Assembly (NCBI GenBank): GCA_002406015.1
Contig: DHMX01000008.1
Location: forward strand, 41,722-105,721
DNA from: Lachnospiraceae bacterium UBA4631
GTDB lineage: Bacteria > Bacillota > Clostridia > Lachnospirales > Lachnospiraceae
Reading direction: 5' to 3'
DNA length: 64,000 nucleotides
Position numbers and translations under genes: made by a program. Shown piece after piece: positions 7,445 to 15,177 of the stretch; position 1 is the stretch's first letter; each line of letters begins with the position of its first letter. Below the pieces are notes generated by a model. That model made no database searches. It saw only the letters and a program-made list of their open reading frames with translations, and was not told where the DNA came from.

Positions 7445-7486
7445 GAGCTGAGAATGTAGAAAAATCAACATTCTCAGCTCTTTTTT
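7445..7486 (+). terminator. Strong intrinsic terminator of the original tRNA-Leu
   Basis: GAGCTGAGAATGT / ACATTCTCAGCTC, 13 perfect pairs, 10-base loop, then six Ts. It sits 9 bases after the tRNA 3' half, as expected for the ancestral tRNA gene's terminator. Confidence 0.88.
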
Positions 7487-7536
7487 ATTGTATTGAATCT
7501 TTTAATAAGCCCGTTTAACTTGCATCGATATAACAG

Positions 7537-7935
7537 TTATTTTGACTGTGCCTGTTTCAAAAGGGCATCCTGAAGAACTCTTGAAAAGTTAATATGATTG
7601 GCTTCACCGTAAGTGTTCAGCCATGCAGGAATAGTAATATTTTTCCGCACAGTTTTGGAACCATACTTTTCAGAGTAACTGGACATATCAAGTACCAGAA
7701 GATTAACAAAGGAACCTTCTGGGGCGGTGATGTCTGATGGAGCAGAAGCAGAAGGAATAGAATGTCCAGCCTCCAATTCATCAAGAACCCATCCACTAGC
7801 TGCATCTACAGCCATTTCGATTGCATCTACTAGAGAGTTTCCTTCAGTTACGCATCCCGGAAGGTCTGGAACCTCAACAGTATAACCATCTATATCACCA
7901 AATGGAGTAAAAATAGCAGGATAAACAAGTTTCAT
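7537..7935 (-). CDS. hicB: HicB-family antitoxin
   Basis: 132 residues. The N-terminal half is the HicB partial RNase H-like fold (DGYTVEVPDLPGCVTEG, DAIEMAVDAASGWVLDEL). The C-terminal half is a DNA-binding segment (RKNITIPAWLNTYGE, NFSRVLQDALLKQ) typical of HicB with a ribbon-helix-helix or related domain. The ATG at 7935 is chosen because AAAGGTGG lies 9 bases upstream; a TTG at 7944 is also in frame. It follows hicA by about 44 bases on the same strand and neutralises and auto-regulates the HicA toxin. Confidence 0.88.
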   Translation of the reverse strand: MKLVYPAIFTPFGDIDGYTVEVPDLPGCVTEGNSLVDAIEMAVDAASGWVLDELEAGHSIPSASAPSDITAPEGSFVNLLVLDMSSYSEKYGSKTVRKNITIPAWLNTYGEANHINFSRVLQDALLKQAQSK

Positions 7936-7979
7936 TATAAACAACCACCTTTCAGTTTTATATCTATTGTGAGGCGGGG

Positions 7980-8162
7980 CTATTTCAGTCCTGCCTGCTT
8001 TAGTATTGAGCTTGCTGTCTTAGGATGTACATCACCTTTGTGAAAAGGGATTGTAACTTTTCCGGGTTTAGTTGGGTGTTTGTACTGGCGATGAGAACCA
8101 ACCTGAGTTACGAGTTTCCAACCATCTTGTGAAATTAATTTTTCCAGTTCTTTAACTGTCAT
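7980..8162 (-). CDS. hicA: HicA-family toxin (mRNA interferase)
   Basis: 60 residues, the family's usual size. The dsRBD-like fold has the key His in the strand GSHRQYKHP and the pattern TIPFHKGDVHPKTASSILKQAG. Cleaves mRNA when free of HicB. The ribosome site AGGAGG is well placed. First gene of hicAB. No damage is visible, so the pair is probably active. Confidence 0.9.
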   Translation of the reverse strand: MTVKELEKLISQDGWKLVTQVGSHRQYKHPTKPGKVTIPFHKGDVHPKTASSILKQAGLK

Positions 8163-8181
8163 TTGTACCTCCTATAATTAT

Positions 8182-8233
8182 ATTATACACACTACATGCA
8201 TAATATCAACAAGAAAATGCGTATCATACGCAT
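8182..8233 (-). promoter_or_regulatory. hicAB promoter and palindromic operator
   Basis: On the minus strand: -35 TTGATA (8204-8209), 16-base spacer, -10 TATAAT (8182-8187), 19 bases before the hicA start. Just upstream of the -35 is the perfect palindrome ATGCGTAT-c-ATACGCAT (8217-8233), a likely binding site for the HicB DNA-binding domain. Confidence 0.72.
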
Positions 8234-8530
8234 ATAATGTTTTGGAAAATTATATAGAAAACTCCGGCATTAAAGAATGCAAGGATAAGAAATTAAAAAA
8301 ATGAGGAACAGTAAGCGTAATGAAAATTAGTGAAAAATCAAAATATTTATTTTGATTTTGCAAATTTGTAAAAAATATAGTTGCAAAGAACAGAAAAATG
8401 GATTATATTTTTTGTATTCAAAACTAAAAGACAGAACGTGAAGTAATTCTTAGAACTGGTTCAAGGCATAAAACAATGTATCTTAAAAAAACAAATCAAA
8501 TAATCTACAGTAACAGAATTAAATGAATAA
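8234..8530. other. AT-rich intergenic region with fossil sequence
   Basis: No gene supported. 8404-8437 repeats the start of the toxin fragment at 9349-9383 with a few differences. After it a short open stretch (EREVILRTGSRHKTMYLKK) lacks a start and is probably debris. Confidence 0.5.
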
Positions 8531-8559
8531 TTGACATTATGGTATATATGCCATATAAT
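8531..8559 (+). promoter_or_regulatory. higBA promoter with internal dyad
   Basis: Consensus TTGACA (8531-8536), 17-base spacer, TATAAT (8554-8559). The spacer holds the dyad ATGG..CCAT around TATATA, suitable as an operator for the antitoxin. An in-frame ATG at 8539 lies inside the promoter and cannot be the real start. Confidence 0.75.
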
Positions 8560-8577
8560 ATACACAAAGGAGATTAT

Positions 8578-8943
8578 ATGACAGAATTTAAACTGATAGC
8601 ATATGAAAAGGAAAATGGCGAAGTTCCAGTAGAAGAATTTCTGGATTCTATTAATCCTAAGATGCGAGCTAAGATATTTGGATTATTGGGGATTCTACAA
8701 GAGAAAGGAAATATGCTTAGAGAACCATATAGCAAGCATTTAGATGACGGAATATTTGAATTGCGTTGTAAGTTTGGCAGTGATATTACCAGAGTCTTAT
8801 ATTTTTTCTATTATGAGGGGAAAATAATATTGACGAATGGTTTTGTTAAAAAGACACAGAAAACTTCTAAAGAGGAGATACAGATTGCAAAGGATAGAAG
8901 AAAAGATTTTATAGAAAGGGTGATGAAGGATGAGAACATTTGA
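8578..8943 (+). CDS. higB: HigB/Gp49-like toxin (RelE superfamily)
   Basis: 121 residues. Shows the RelE/HigB pattern of phage-derived Gp49-like proteins: PVEEFLDSINPKMRAKI, LREPYSKHLDDGIFELRCKFG, RVLYFFYYEGKIILTNGFVKKTQKT and a final helix with Lys/Arg. Acts as a ribosome-dependent mRNA nuclease. The ATG at 8578 follows AAAGGAG. It overlaps the antitoxin by 14 bases. Intact. Confidence 0.85.
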   Translation: MTEFKLIAYEKENGEVPVEEFLDSINPKMRAKIFGLLGILQEKGNMLREPYSKHLDDGIFELRCKFGSDITRVLYFFYYEGKIILTNGFVKKTQKTSKEEIQIAKDRRKDFIERVMKDENI

Positions 8944-9217
8944 TGATATGCTTTCTAAACAGTTACAGGATGAAGAATTTAAAAAAGAATATGATGCAAT
9001 TCAACCAGAGATGGATGTTATAAGAGCTATTGTAGATGCTCGTACTTCTCAGAATATGACACAGAAGGAATTGGCTGAACGTACCGGTATTAATCAGGCA
9101 GATATTAGCAAACTTGAAAATGGAACAAGGAATCCGTCAGTTAATTTACTTAAAAGGTTAGCGGATGGAATGGGAATGGTTCTCAAGATAGAGTTTGTAC
9201 CGAAACAGAAAGCGTAA
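8930..9217 (+). CDS. higA: HigA-like antitoxin (XRE-type HTH)
   Basis: 95 residues. A helix-turn-helix occupies about residues 40-90 (MTQKELAERTGINQADISKL, NPSVNLLKRLADGMG). It follows and overlaps the toxin gene, the reversed order usual for higBA. Binds toxin and represses the promoter upstream. Confidence 0.87.
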   Translation: MRTFDDMLSKQLQDEEFKKEYDAIQPEMDVIRAIVDARTSQNMTQKELAERTGINQADISKLENGTRNPSVNLLKRLADGMGMVLKIEFVPKQKA

Positions 9218-9222
9218 TTCTA

Positions 9223-9256
9223 TGACCTCACTGGATTGTTGTCTGGTGAGGTTATT
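9223..9256 (+). terminator. Terminator of higBA
   Basis: ACCTCAC...GTGAGGT hairpin followed by TATTTTATAT just after the higA stop. Confidence 0.6.
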
Positions 9257-9342
9257 TTATATATGGATTAAAGATTATAATGGCTAATTGCCTGTGAATT
9301 TATTGGTAAGTGTCATTATCAGTAACGTTTTCTTGATAATAC

Positions 9343-9594
9343 ATGACTTATAATTTTTTGCATTTAAAACTAAAAGACAGAACCTACAATAAACCCCAAC
9401 AGGAGGAAGTTGCAAAGCAAACAAAACATGATATAATTAAATTACGAATTAATTTATTTGATATACAGGACCCATTGTATTTGGATGCAGTCAGTGTTGA
9501 TGAGTTGGATGACTTTTTAGATGTGTGCATTCATGGTTCGCCGTATGCTAACACAGAAAGGCGGAGAACATTCAATAAGGGGGTAGAGGAATGA
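9343..9594 (+). pseudogene. Internally deleted C-terminal toxin fragment (module 1)
   Basis: 83 residues in frame. Residues about 33-66 (LRINLFDIQDPLYLDAV to CIHGSP) align with the toxin domain of the MuF-type gene ending at 11527. The last 15 residues (ANTERRRTFNKGVEE) match that protein's very end (TNTGKWRIFKNGDEI). The roughly 75 residues between, including the SCAVG motif, are missing. The join is at the shared codons for Gly-Ser-Pro, present at both edges in module 2, so a short-homology deletion is likely. The stop overlaps the immunity gene in ATGA. Non-toxic by inference. Confidence 0.6.
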
Positions 9595-9893
9595 AAAGCA
9601 TAGGATTTTTTAGAGAAATGCACCTATATGCTGATGTAGGGAGCATAAAAGATTACTTAGTAGAAAACGTTGATTATGATAAGCGAAAAGTAATAGACTA
9701 TCTTAAAAACCAGAAAAAAATTGCTGGTTGTCCAAGAAGTGCAATTGATTGCTTAACCGGCAAAGAAATTGCAAGAAGTTTTTTTGTATATAATGACGGG
9801 GAATATGAATGGTGCGATTTTCTAATATATCATATCGAACATTATAACATCAGATTACCAAAGGAATTTATAGACAAAATTGAAATGGCATAA
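9591..9893 (+). CDS. Probable immunity protein, paralogue 1
   Basis: 100 residues, about half identical to the product at 11524 over its whole length. Shared pieces include GFFREM/GCFSEM, the VDYDK/VDYNK stretch, AIDC.(T/S)G, the DGEYEWCDFL region and EHYNI.LP..F. Both start in the ATGA stop of a related toxin fragment, which is the arrangement of polymorphic toxin and immunity genes. No DNA-binding, membrane or catalytic motif is seen. Intact although its toxin is deleted. I do not know the family name; the immunity role is inference from context. Confidence 0.65.
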   Translation: MKSIGFFREMHLYADVGSIKDYLVENVDYDKRKVIDYLKNQKKIAGCPRSAIDCLTGKEIARSFFVYNDGEYEWCDFLIYHIEHYNIRLPKEFIDKIEMA

Positions 9894-9902
9894 TAAATAA
9901 GC

Positions 9903-9932
9903 AAAGGACTGTGAACAACTCACGGTCTTTTC
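9903..9932 (+). terminator. Terminator after immunity gene 1
   Basis: AAGGACTGTGA-ACAAC-TCACGGTCTTTT, eight-pair stem with one wobble and a T-run. Confidence 0.65.
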
Positions 9933-9960
9933 TTATGCAAAAATATAAGGAGGATATAAA

Positions 9961-10404
9961 ATGCAGCAGTATGTAGGAACAAAGATAATTAAGGCGGAAC
10001 CAATGACGAGAGGTGAGTACAATCAGTATCGGGGCTGGCAGATTCCGGAGAATGAGAATCCAGCGGATGAGGGGTATCATGTGGTATATCCGGATGGATA
10101 TGAGAGCTGGTGCCCGAAGAAACAATTTGACGAGGCATACCGGAGAATCGGACGATTGACATTCGACATTGTGGTTAAACTGTTGAAGAAAGGTAAAAAG
10201 GTAGCAAGACAGGGTTGAAATGGAAAGGGAATGTATCTTTTCCTGTCTCCAAAACTCGGATGCCAGATGTATGAGAAATTTACCAGTGAGAGAATCAACG
10301 ACCTACAGGAGTTTATTGTGATGAAAACCACAGATGGTACGTTGATACCATGGCTGGCATCTCAGACAGATATGCTTGCAGAAGACTGGATACTGGTTGA
10401 ATAG
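9961..10404 (+). pseudogene. Tad2/DUF2829-like phage protein, stopped by one TGA
   Basis: An intact ribosome site (AAGGAGG) precedes an 85-residue frame. Its N-terminal domain (KAEPMTRGEYNQYRGWQIP, GYESWCPKKQF) is known from phage proteins, followed by the start of a DUF2829 domain (LTFDIVVKLLKKGKKVARQG). The frame is cut by TGA at 10216. The same frame then continues without further damage to 10404 with the rest of the domain (NGKGMYLFL, MKTTDGTLIPWLASQTDMLA, EDWILVE). The family has Trp where the stop is, so TGG to TGA is the simplest cause. DUF2829 includes Tad2, which sequesters the signal molecule of Thoeris defence. Function for this copy is inferred from the family only. Confidence 0.65.
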
Positions 10405-10454
10405 GAAAAGTTGCACTGATGTAACAAAATCAGGAAAACCAGAATGCAGGTTAA

Positions 10455-11527
10455 TATCAGCATCATATATCATCCTCCAGCCTACTGGATGGAAAGCTCT
10501 GGTACAACATAGCAAACCGAGTGATTACTCCGACAATGAAGAATAATTACGACATCATCACAAAGTATGTGGCAGATGTGCAGACTAATCTTAATAAGGT
10601 AGCAGAACTAGGCATCAAGGCTATTCCGCCAGACATGAATGTAGAGGATAAGGTACAGGGGATAGTAAACAGAGTATCCAGCGAGAGCTTCTATGACGAC
10701 ATATAATGGATTTTGCAAGAACCGGTGAAGACATTCGGTCGAAGTGTTGTAGATGCATCAATCAGTGCCAATGTGAATTTTCAAGGAAAAGCTGGATTGA
10801 CACCGAAAATAGTTAGAAAGGCAACTGGAAGTTGTTGTAAGTGGTGCATGGCACTTGCTGGAACCTATTCATACCCAGATGTGCCGAAGGATGTATACAG
10901 GCGACATGATAACTGTTGCTGTGTGGTTAATTATGACCCGGGCAATGGGAAAATTCAGTCTGTTCATTCAGGAAAAGAAGGAAGACGTGCATATATTCAG
11001 AATAAATACGGTGGCTATGAGAAGTCAAAGGAAGCAAGGATGGCACATGCTAAAGAAATTGCAGAGACTGAAGCTGGTAATAATGGAATAAATATGTTAG
11101 AATATGAAAATAACGGTGATTCATTGAAATTAAGAATTAATATGTTTAATAAATCAGACCCGCTGTATTACGAAGCTTTTAGTATTGATGAAGAATCTCA
11201 GTATAAGATATATGTGGACATGGAAACCCAAAGCAATTTGAAGCATGGATAAATGGAAAGAAAGTTGTTATGAATGCACATGATTTTGCACAATATCTGA
11301 AAGAAAGCGGTAACTTTACAGGACAAAATTTAAGGTTTGTGTCGTGTGCGGTTGGACAAGGAAACGACAGCTTTGCACAACAGCTATCAAAGGAACTTGA
11401 AATTACGGTGAAGGCACCGGATGATGATGCATATTATAATCCAAAAGATGGGGTTATTACAATAGGGTCTCCATTTACGAATACAGGAAAATGGAGAATA
11501 TTTAAGAATGGAGATGAGATATTATGA
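10455..11527 (+). pseudogene. MuF-like phage head protein with C-terminal toxin domain (module 2), broken
   Basis: The frame opens after a stop at 10452 with LLDGKLWYNIANR, so the protein's N-terminus is lost. An in-frame TAA at 10704 interrupts it. The next part has the minor head / MuF signature (ATGSCCKWCMALAGTY, DVYRRHDNCCC). From about 11100 comes a toxin-like domain (LKLRINMFNKSDPLYYEAF). A frameshift near 11216 moves to the frame that reads GHGNPKQFEAWINGKK, then LRFVSCAVGQG and FAQQLSKELEITVKAPDDD, and ends NTGKWRIFKNGDEIL at 11527. The HG and SC motifs after hydrophobic strands resemble the His/Cys dyad of clan CD (caspase-like, C80) peptidases; that fold assignment is tentative. The stop overlaps the next gene in ATGA. 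Confidence 0.65.
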
Positions 11528-11847
11528 ATACAATCGGATGCTTTTCTGAAATGAACGTATTTGAAGATGATGGACCTATTCAAGAATACCTATGTGATAA
11601 AGTAGATTATAATAAAAAAATAGTTAGTAATTATTTAAGAGGAAATAAGAAACAGGCCATATGCTTTAGAAAAGCAATAGATTGCATATCGGGCGAACAA
11701 ATCTCCTCTGGGTTTACAGTTCGCTCTGATGGGGAATATATCTGGTGTGATTTTTTAGCATATTACGTCGAACATTACAACATCAAACTTCCGAGTAAGT
11801 TTGTAAAAAAAGTGTACGCATCTATGGAGAGAACAGAAGTAAGGTAG
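11524..11847 (+). CDS. Probable immunity protein, paralogue 2
   Basis: 107 residues, paralogous to the product at 9591, with the same conserved core (DGEYIWCDFLAY, EHYNIKLPSKF). Starts in the ATGA of the broken MuF-toxin gene. Reading frame intact with a short extra C-terminal tail. Together the two copies look like orphan immunity genes kept after toxin decay. The role is inferred from position and duplication, not from a recognised family. Confidence 0.65.
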   Translation: MNTIGCFSEMNVFEDDGPIQEYLCDKVDYNKKIVSNYLRGNKKQAICFRKAIDCISGEQISSGFTVRSDGEYIWCDFLAYYVEHYNIKLPSKFVKKVYASMERTEVR

Positions 11848-11919
11848 AAAGTTAGATGGTAAGAGGTAATTACTTGACCTCGACTATCAGATATTAATAT
11901 ATCTATGCATAAAAGAAGG

Positions 11920-11950
11920 ACACTAGCCGATATGGCTAGTGTTATTTTTA
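11920..11950 (+). terminator. Terminator after immunity gene 2
   Basis: ACACTAGCC-gatat-GGCTAGTGT, nine perfect pairs, then TATTTTTA. Confidence 0.75.
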
Positions 11951-11974
11951 TGAAAAAAATAAAGGAGACGAGTT

Positions 11975-12243
11975 ATGGCAGAAATCCGAAAAGGCTGCCA
12001 GACACCCACGCAATCCGTTGCACTGCCTTATCGGGAGACGAAGGGGCAGGAGGCTATAGATTATTACAATGAAACAGGCAGAACCGCTTAGAAATGGCAG
12101 GAACTGTTAACCTATGATATTCTAGCGGTGAAAGAGGAGGGGCCGTGGGTGCATACGAAGTTTGGCTTTCAGTTCCGTGTCGAAATGGAAAGAATGAAGT
12201 CGTTGGCATTAAATATGGCAACGATGGACGAAAACATCGTTAA
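11975..12243 (+). pseudogene. Phage terminase large subunit, N-terminal remnant
   Basis: ATG at 11975 behind AAAGGAG. The first residues (CQTPTQSVALPYRETKGQEA, DYYNETGRTA) match the start of large terminase subunits of Firmicutes siphophages. An in-frame TAG at 12089 replaces the usual Gln. A one-base frameshift near 12150 is needed to read on into SVPCRNGKNE, the family's Walker-A-like region. The frame ends at 12241, so the ATPase and nuclease are gone. Terminase normally precedes portal and head genes; here it follows them, so the remnants are rearranged or come from different phages. Confidence 0.65.
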
Positions 12244-12273
12244 AAATTAATGATAGCCAAGCAAACCAAGTTG

Positions 12274-12282
12274 TGATATAAT
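12274..12282 (+). promoter_or_regulatory. Extended -10 promoter for NSS transporter
   Basis: TGATATAAT (extended -10) lies 74 bases before the transporter start; no good -35 is present. Confidence 0.5.
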
Positions 12283-12355
12283 AGTAATATTCTTTTGTTT
12301 TTAGAATAAATTTATGAGGAGAGAGGGGAAACATAATACCCCCGAAAGGAGAAAG

Positions 12356-13762
12356 ATGGGAAACGAAAAAAAGAGAAATTCATTTACCGGCTCGCTTGGC
12401 TTTGTTATGGCAGCTGCCGGTAGTGCTGTAGGTCTGGGAAATATCTGGAGATTTCCGTATTTAGCAGCGAAGGATGGCGGAGGACTGTTTCTGGTTATCT
12501 ATATTATTCTGGCAGTTACCTTTGGATTCACATTATTAACAACAGAAATTGCAATCGGAAGAAAGACAAAGCAAAGTCCACTGACCGCTTATAGTAAGGT
12601 AAAAAAGGGTTGGGGATTTTTGGGAGTTATTTCCTGTCTGGTTCCTATGATTATCATGCCGTATTATTGTGTAATCGGTGGCTGGGTAGTGAAGTATTTT
12701 CTGGCATTTTTAACCGGTGAAGGAACAGCGGCAGCAGAGGACGGATATTTTACCGGTTTCATTACAGGAGAAGTGCAGCCGATTGTATTAACCGTTGTAT
12801 TTTTAGGCGTGACAGCCTTTATTGTATTCCGTGGCGTGGAAAAAGGAATTGAATCATCCTCTAAAATAATTATGCCGATTTTGATTCTGCTGGTTATTGC
12901 AATTTCTATTTTTGCACTTACCATTCGTTACACAGATGCAGAAGGGGTAACAAGAACCGGTCTGGAAGGTTTGAAAATATACGTGATTCCGAATCTGCAA
13001 GGCTTAACGGTTAAGGGCTTTTTCAGTGTGTTATTGGATGCAATGGGACAGTTGTTCTTTAGCTTGAGCGTAGCAATGGGAATTATGATAGCCTATGGTT
13101 CTTATGTACGGGATGATGCAAATCTTGTAACATCTATTAATCAGATTGAAATCTTTGATACCTTGGTAGCATTTCTTGCAGGTGTTATGATTATACCTGC
13201 GGTGTATACATTTATGGGAACAGAGGGAATGGCAGCATCCGGTCCGAGTCTGATGTTCATATCCTTACCGAAGGTATTTAGTGAAATGGGAAAAGCAGGA
13301 AATATTATTGGATGCTTATTCTTTGCAATGGTATTGTTTGCGGCACTGACAAGCTCTATTTCGATTATGGAAGCGGTGGTTGCAAGCTTGATGGATAAGT
13401 TCCACCTGTCTCGAATTAAGGCATCTATAATTGAGACTGTAATAGCGTTGGTTGGTGGTATCGTGGTATGTCTGGGATATAATAAATGGTACTTTGATAT
13501 TACGCTGCCAAACGGAGCACATGCACAGATTCTGGATATTATGGATTATATCAGCAACAATGTCCTCATGCCGGTTGTGGCAATTTCAACCTGTATTTTA
13601 ATTGGCTGGATAGTGAAGCCGAAGACCGTAATTGATGAAGTGGAAAAGACCGGACATAAGTTTGGAAGAAAGGGCTTATACATTGTAATGATTAAGGTAA
13701 TTGCACCGATTCTTCTGTTGACGTTGTTATTAAAGTCCTTAGGAATTATAACCTTTATATAA
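12356..13762 (+). CDS. Sodium-dependent transporter, NSS/SNF family
   Basis: 468 residues, about 11-12 membrane helices. Carries the NSS signature in TM1 (AAAGSAVGLGNIWRFPYL), a Na+ and substrate site of the LeuT fold, and the family's long TM2-TM3 region. Imports an amino acid or related compound with Na+; the substrate cannot be read from sequence. Starts before the ATG at 12356 are ignored because AAAGGAG directly precedes it. Bordered on the left by prophage debris and on the right by a convergent operon. Confidence 0.92.
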   Translation: MGNEKKRNSFTGSLGFVMAAAGSAVGLGNIWRFPYLAAKDGGGLFLVIYIILAVTFGFTLLTTEIAIGRKTKQSPLTAYSKVKKGWGFLGVISCLVPMIIMPYYCVIGGWVVKYFLAFLTGEGTAAAEDGYFTGFITGEVQPIVLTVVFLGVTAFIVFRGVEKGIESSSKIIMPILILLVIAISIFALTIRYTDAEGVTRTGLEGLKIYVIPNLQGLTVKGFFSVLLDAMGQLFFSLSVAMGIMIAYGSYVRDDANLVTSINQIEIFDTLVAFLAGVMIIPAVYTFMGTEGMAASGPSLMFISLPKVFSEMGKAGNIIGCLFFAMVLFAALTSSISIMEAVVASLMDKFHLSRIKASIIETVIALVGGIVVCLGYNKWYFDITLPNGAHAQILDIMDYISNNVLMPVVAISTCILIGWIVKPKTVIDEVEKTGHKFGRKGLYIVMIKVIAPILLLTLLLKSLGIITFI

Positions 13763-13825
13763 TTTTTGATATAGATTTAAATAAAAACATAATTATAGAT
13801 AGAAATATAATTGCAAATAAAAATG

Positions 13826-13898
13826 ACCGCCTAAGCATATGGAAAGGGATTCACCTTATTGGATTCTCCTTATTCCGGACTGCTTAGGCGGTATTTTT
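13826..13898. terminator. Bidirectional terminator
   Basis: ACCGCCTAAGCA (13826-13837) pairs perfectly with TGCTTAGGCGGT (13881-13892) and is followed by ATTTTTG. The minus-strand side is also T-rich. It separates the transporter and the convergent efflux operon. The 43-base loop can fold further (GGAAAGGGA with TCTCCTTATTCC). Confidence 0.8.
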
Positions 13899-13927
13899 GT
13901 AATTGCTATTGTGAATCAAAGAATAAA

Positions 13928-15169
13928 CTACATTCTTCGTAATGCTTCAATCGGGCTTAAGCGTGCCGCTTTCCTTGCCGGATAGATACCGAAGAAGATA
14001 CCAACCGCAGAGGAGAAGAGCGTTGCCATAAGAATTGCACCAATACTGATGGAAGGTGTAAAGGCATAGGTAGGAGCCGCCAGAGCGACAATTCTTGTAA
14101 TCAGAAAGGAGCCGACTAATCCAAACAGAATGCCGAGCAGACCGCCTAACATGGTAATTATGGCAGATTCCGACAGGAATTGCAGCATAATGGAGCTGGT
14201 CTTTGCACCTAAGGCTTTTCGGATACCGATTTCTCTTGTACGTTCTGTAACAGATACCAGCATAATATTCATAACACCGACACCACCGACAATTAATGAA
14301 ATAGCAGCAACCAGTGCAATGAAGATAGTAATGGTATTAATAACGGTATTAATGGTTGTCATATAGTCACTGAAACTCTGAATGATATAGTCGTTTTCAC
14401 CTTTGCAGTTATGTCTGGATTCCAGAATATTAATGGTGGTATTGCATACTGCCTTGGAATCTGCATCGTCTGCTAAAAGCAGGGTGGCAGAATAGTTATC
14501 ATAGGAAATAGACATACCCAAACCGGATTCCAGCGAAGTGAGCGGTACATTCAGGTAAATCGGAGAATTTTCATAATCAAAATTAATCAGGGAAGTATTT
14601 TCGGCTTCCGTTGTTAATCCGACAATCGTGTATTCCAAGATTCTTCCGTTTGCATTTACCTCTATAGTCATACCAAGCACATCTGTATTTCCAAAGAGCC
14701 GGATGGCTTCCGCTTCGCTCAGATAGCAGACCATCTTTCCGTTTGTATAATCATCCTCGGTAAAATAATGCCCCTTACTGAGCAGGTAATACTGCTCAAA
14801 TAAATAATTGTCGGGAGCACAGCCAAATAAATAAGTATCAAATTCACCCTTTTGTGTAACAGCCTTTCCTTCTACGGTCTGGCTGTACTGGTAGGTACGA
14901 ATTCCCGGAACATTTTCTTTAATATACTCAAGGTCATCTAGTGTAATTGGATTGTTGGTATCCACTGCCATAATAGCAACCTGCCCATTGGCAATATTGT
15001 CTAATTGACCGGTAATCATATCCTTGGCACCGTTTCCTAGTGACATAATCAAAATAACGGAAGAAATACCAATAATAATGCCAAGCATGGTTAAGAGCGA
15101 ACGAACCTTATTGGAGAGAATATTAAAGAATGCCATTTTTATGTATTCTAAAAATTGTGACATATCCAT
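13928..15169 (-). CDS. MacB/FtsX-like ABC transporter permease
   Basis: 413 residues. One N-terminal membrane helix (LLTMLGIIIGISSVILIMSL), a large MacB-PCD extracytoplasmic domain (about residues 50-260), then three helices that form the FtsX-like part (GGVGVMNIMLVSVTERTREI, GIRKALGA). This is the permease of a tripartite-style efflux system. It is the last gene of the operon ATPase-adaptor-permease, 8 bases behind the adaptor. Substrates of such systems are macrolides, peptides or lipids; none is indicated here. Confidence 0.92.
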   Translation of the reverse strand: MDMSQFLEYIKMAFFNILSNKVRSLLTMLGIIIGISSVILIMSLGNGAKDMITGQLDNIANGQVAIMAVDTNNPITLDDLEYIKENVPGIRTYQYSQTVEGKAVTQKGEFDTYLFGCAPDNYLFEQYYLLSKGHYFTEDDYTNGKMVCYLSEAEAIRLFGNTDVLGMTIEVNANGRILEYTIVGLTTEAENTSLINFDYENSPIYLNVPLTSLESGLGMSISYDNYSATLLLADDADSKAVCNTTINILESRHNCKGENDYIIQSFSDYMTTINTVINTITIFIALVAAISLIVGGVGVMNIMLVSVTERTREIGIRKALGAKTSSIMLQFLSESAIITMLGGLLGILFGLVGSFLITRIVALAAPTYAFTPSISIGAILMATLFSSAVGIFFGIYPARKAARLSPIEALRRM

Positions 15170-15177
15170 TCCTCCTA

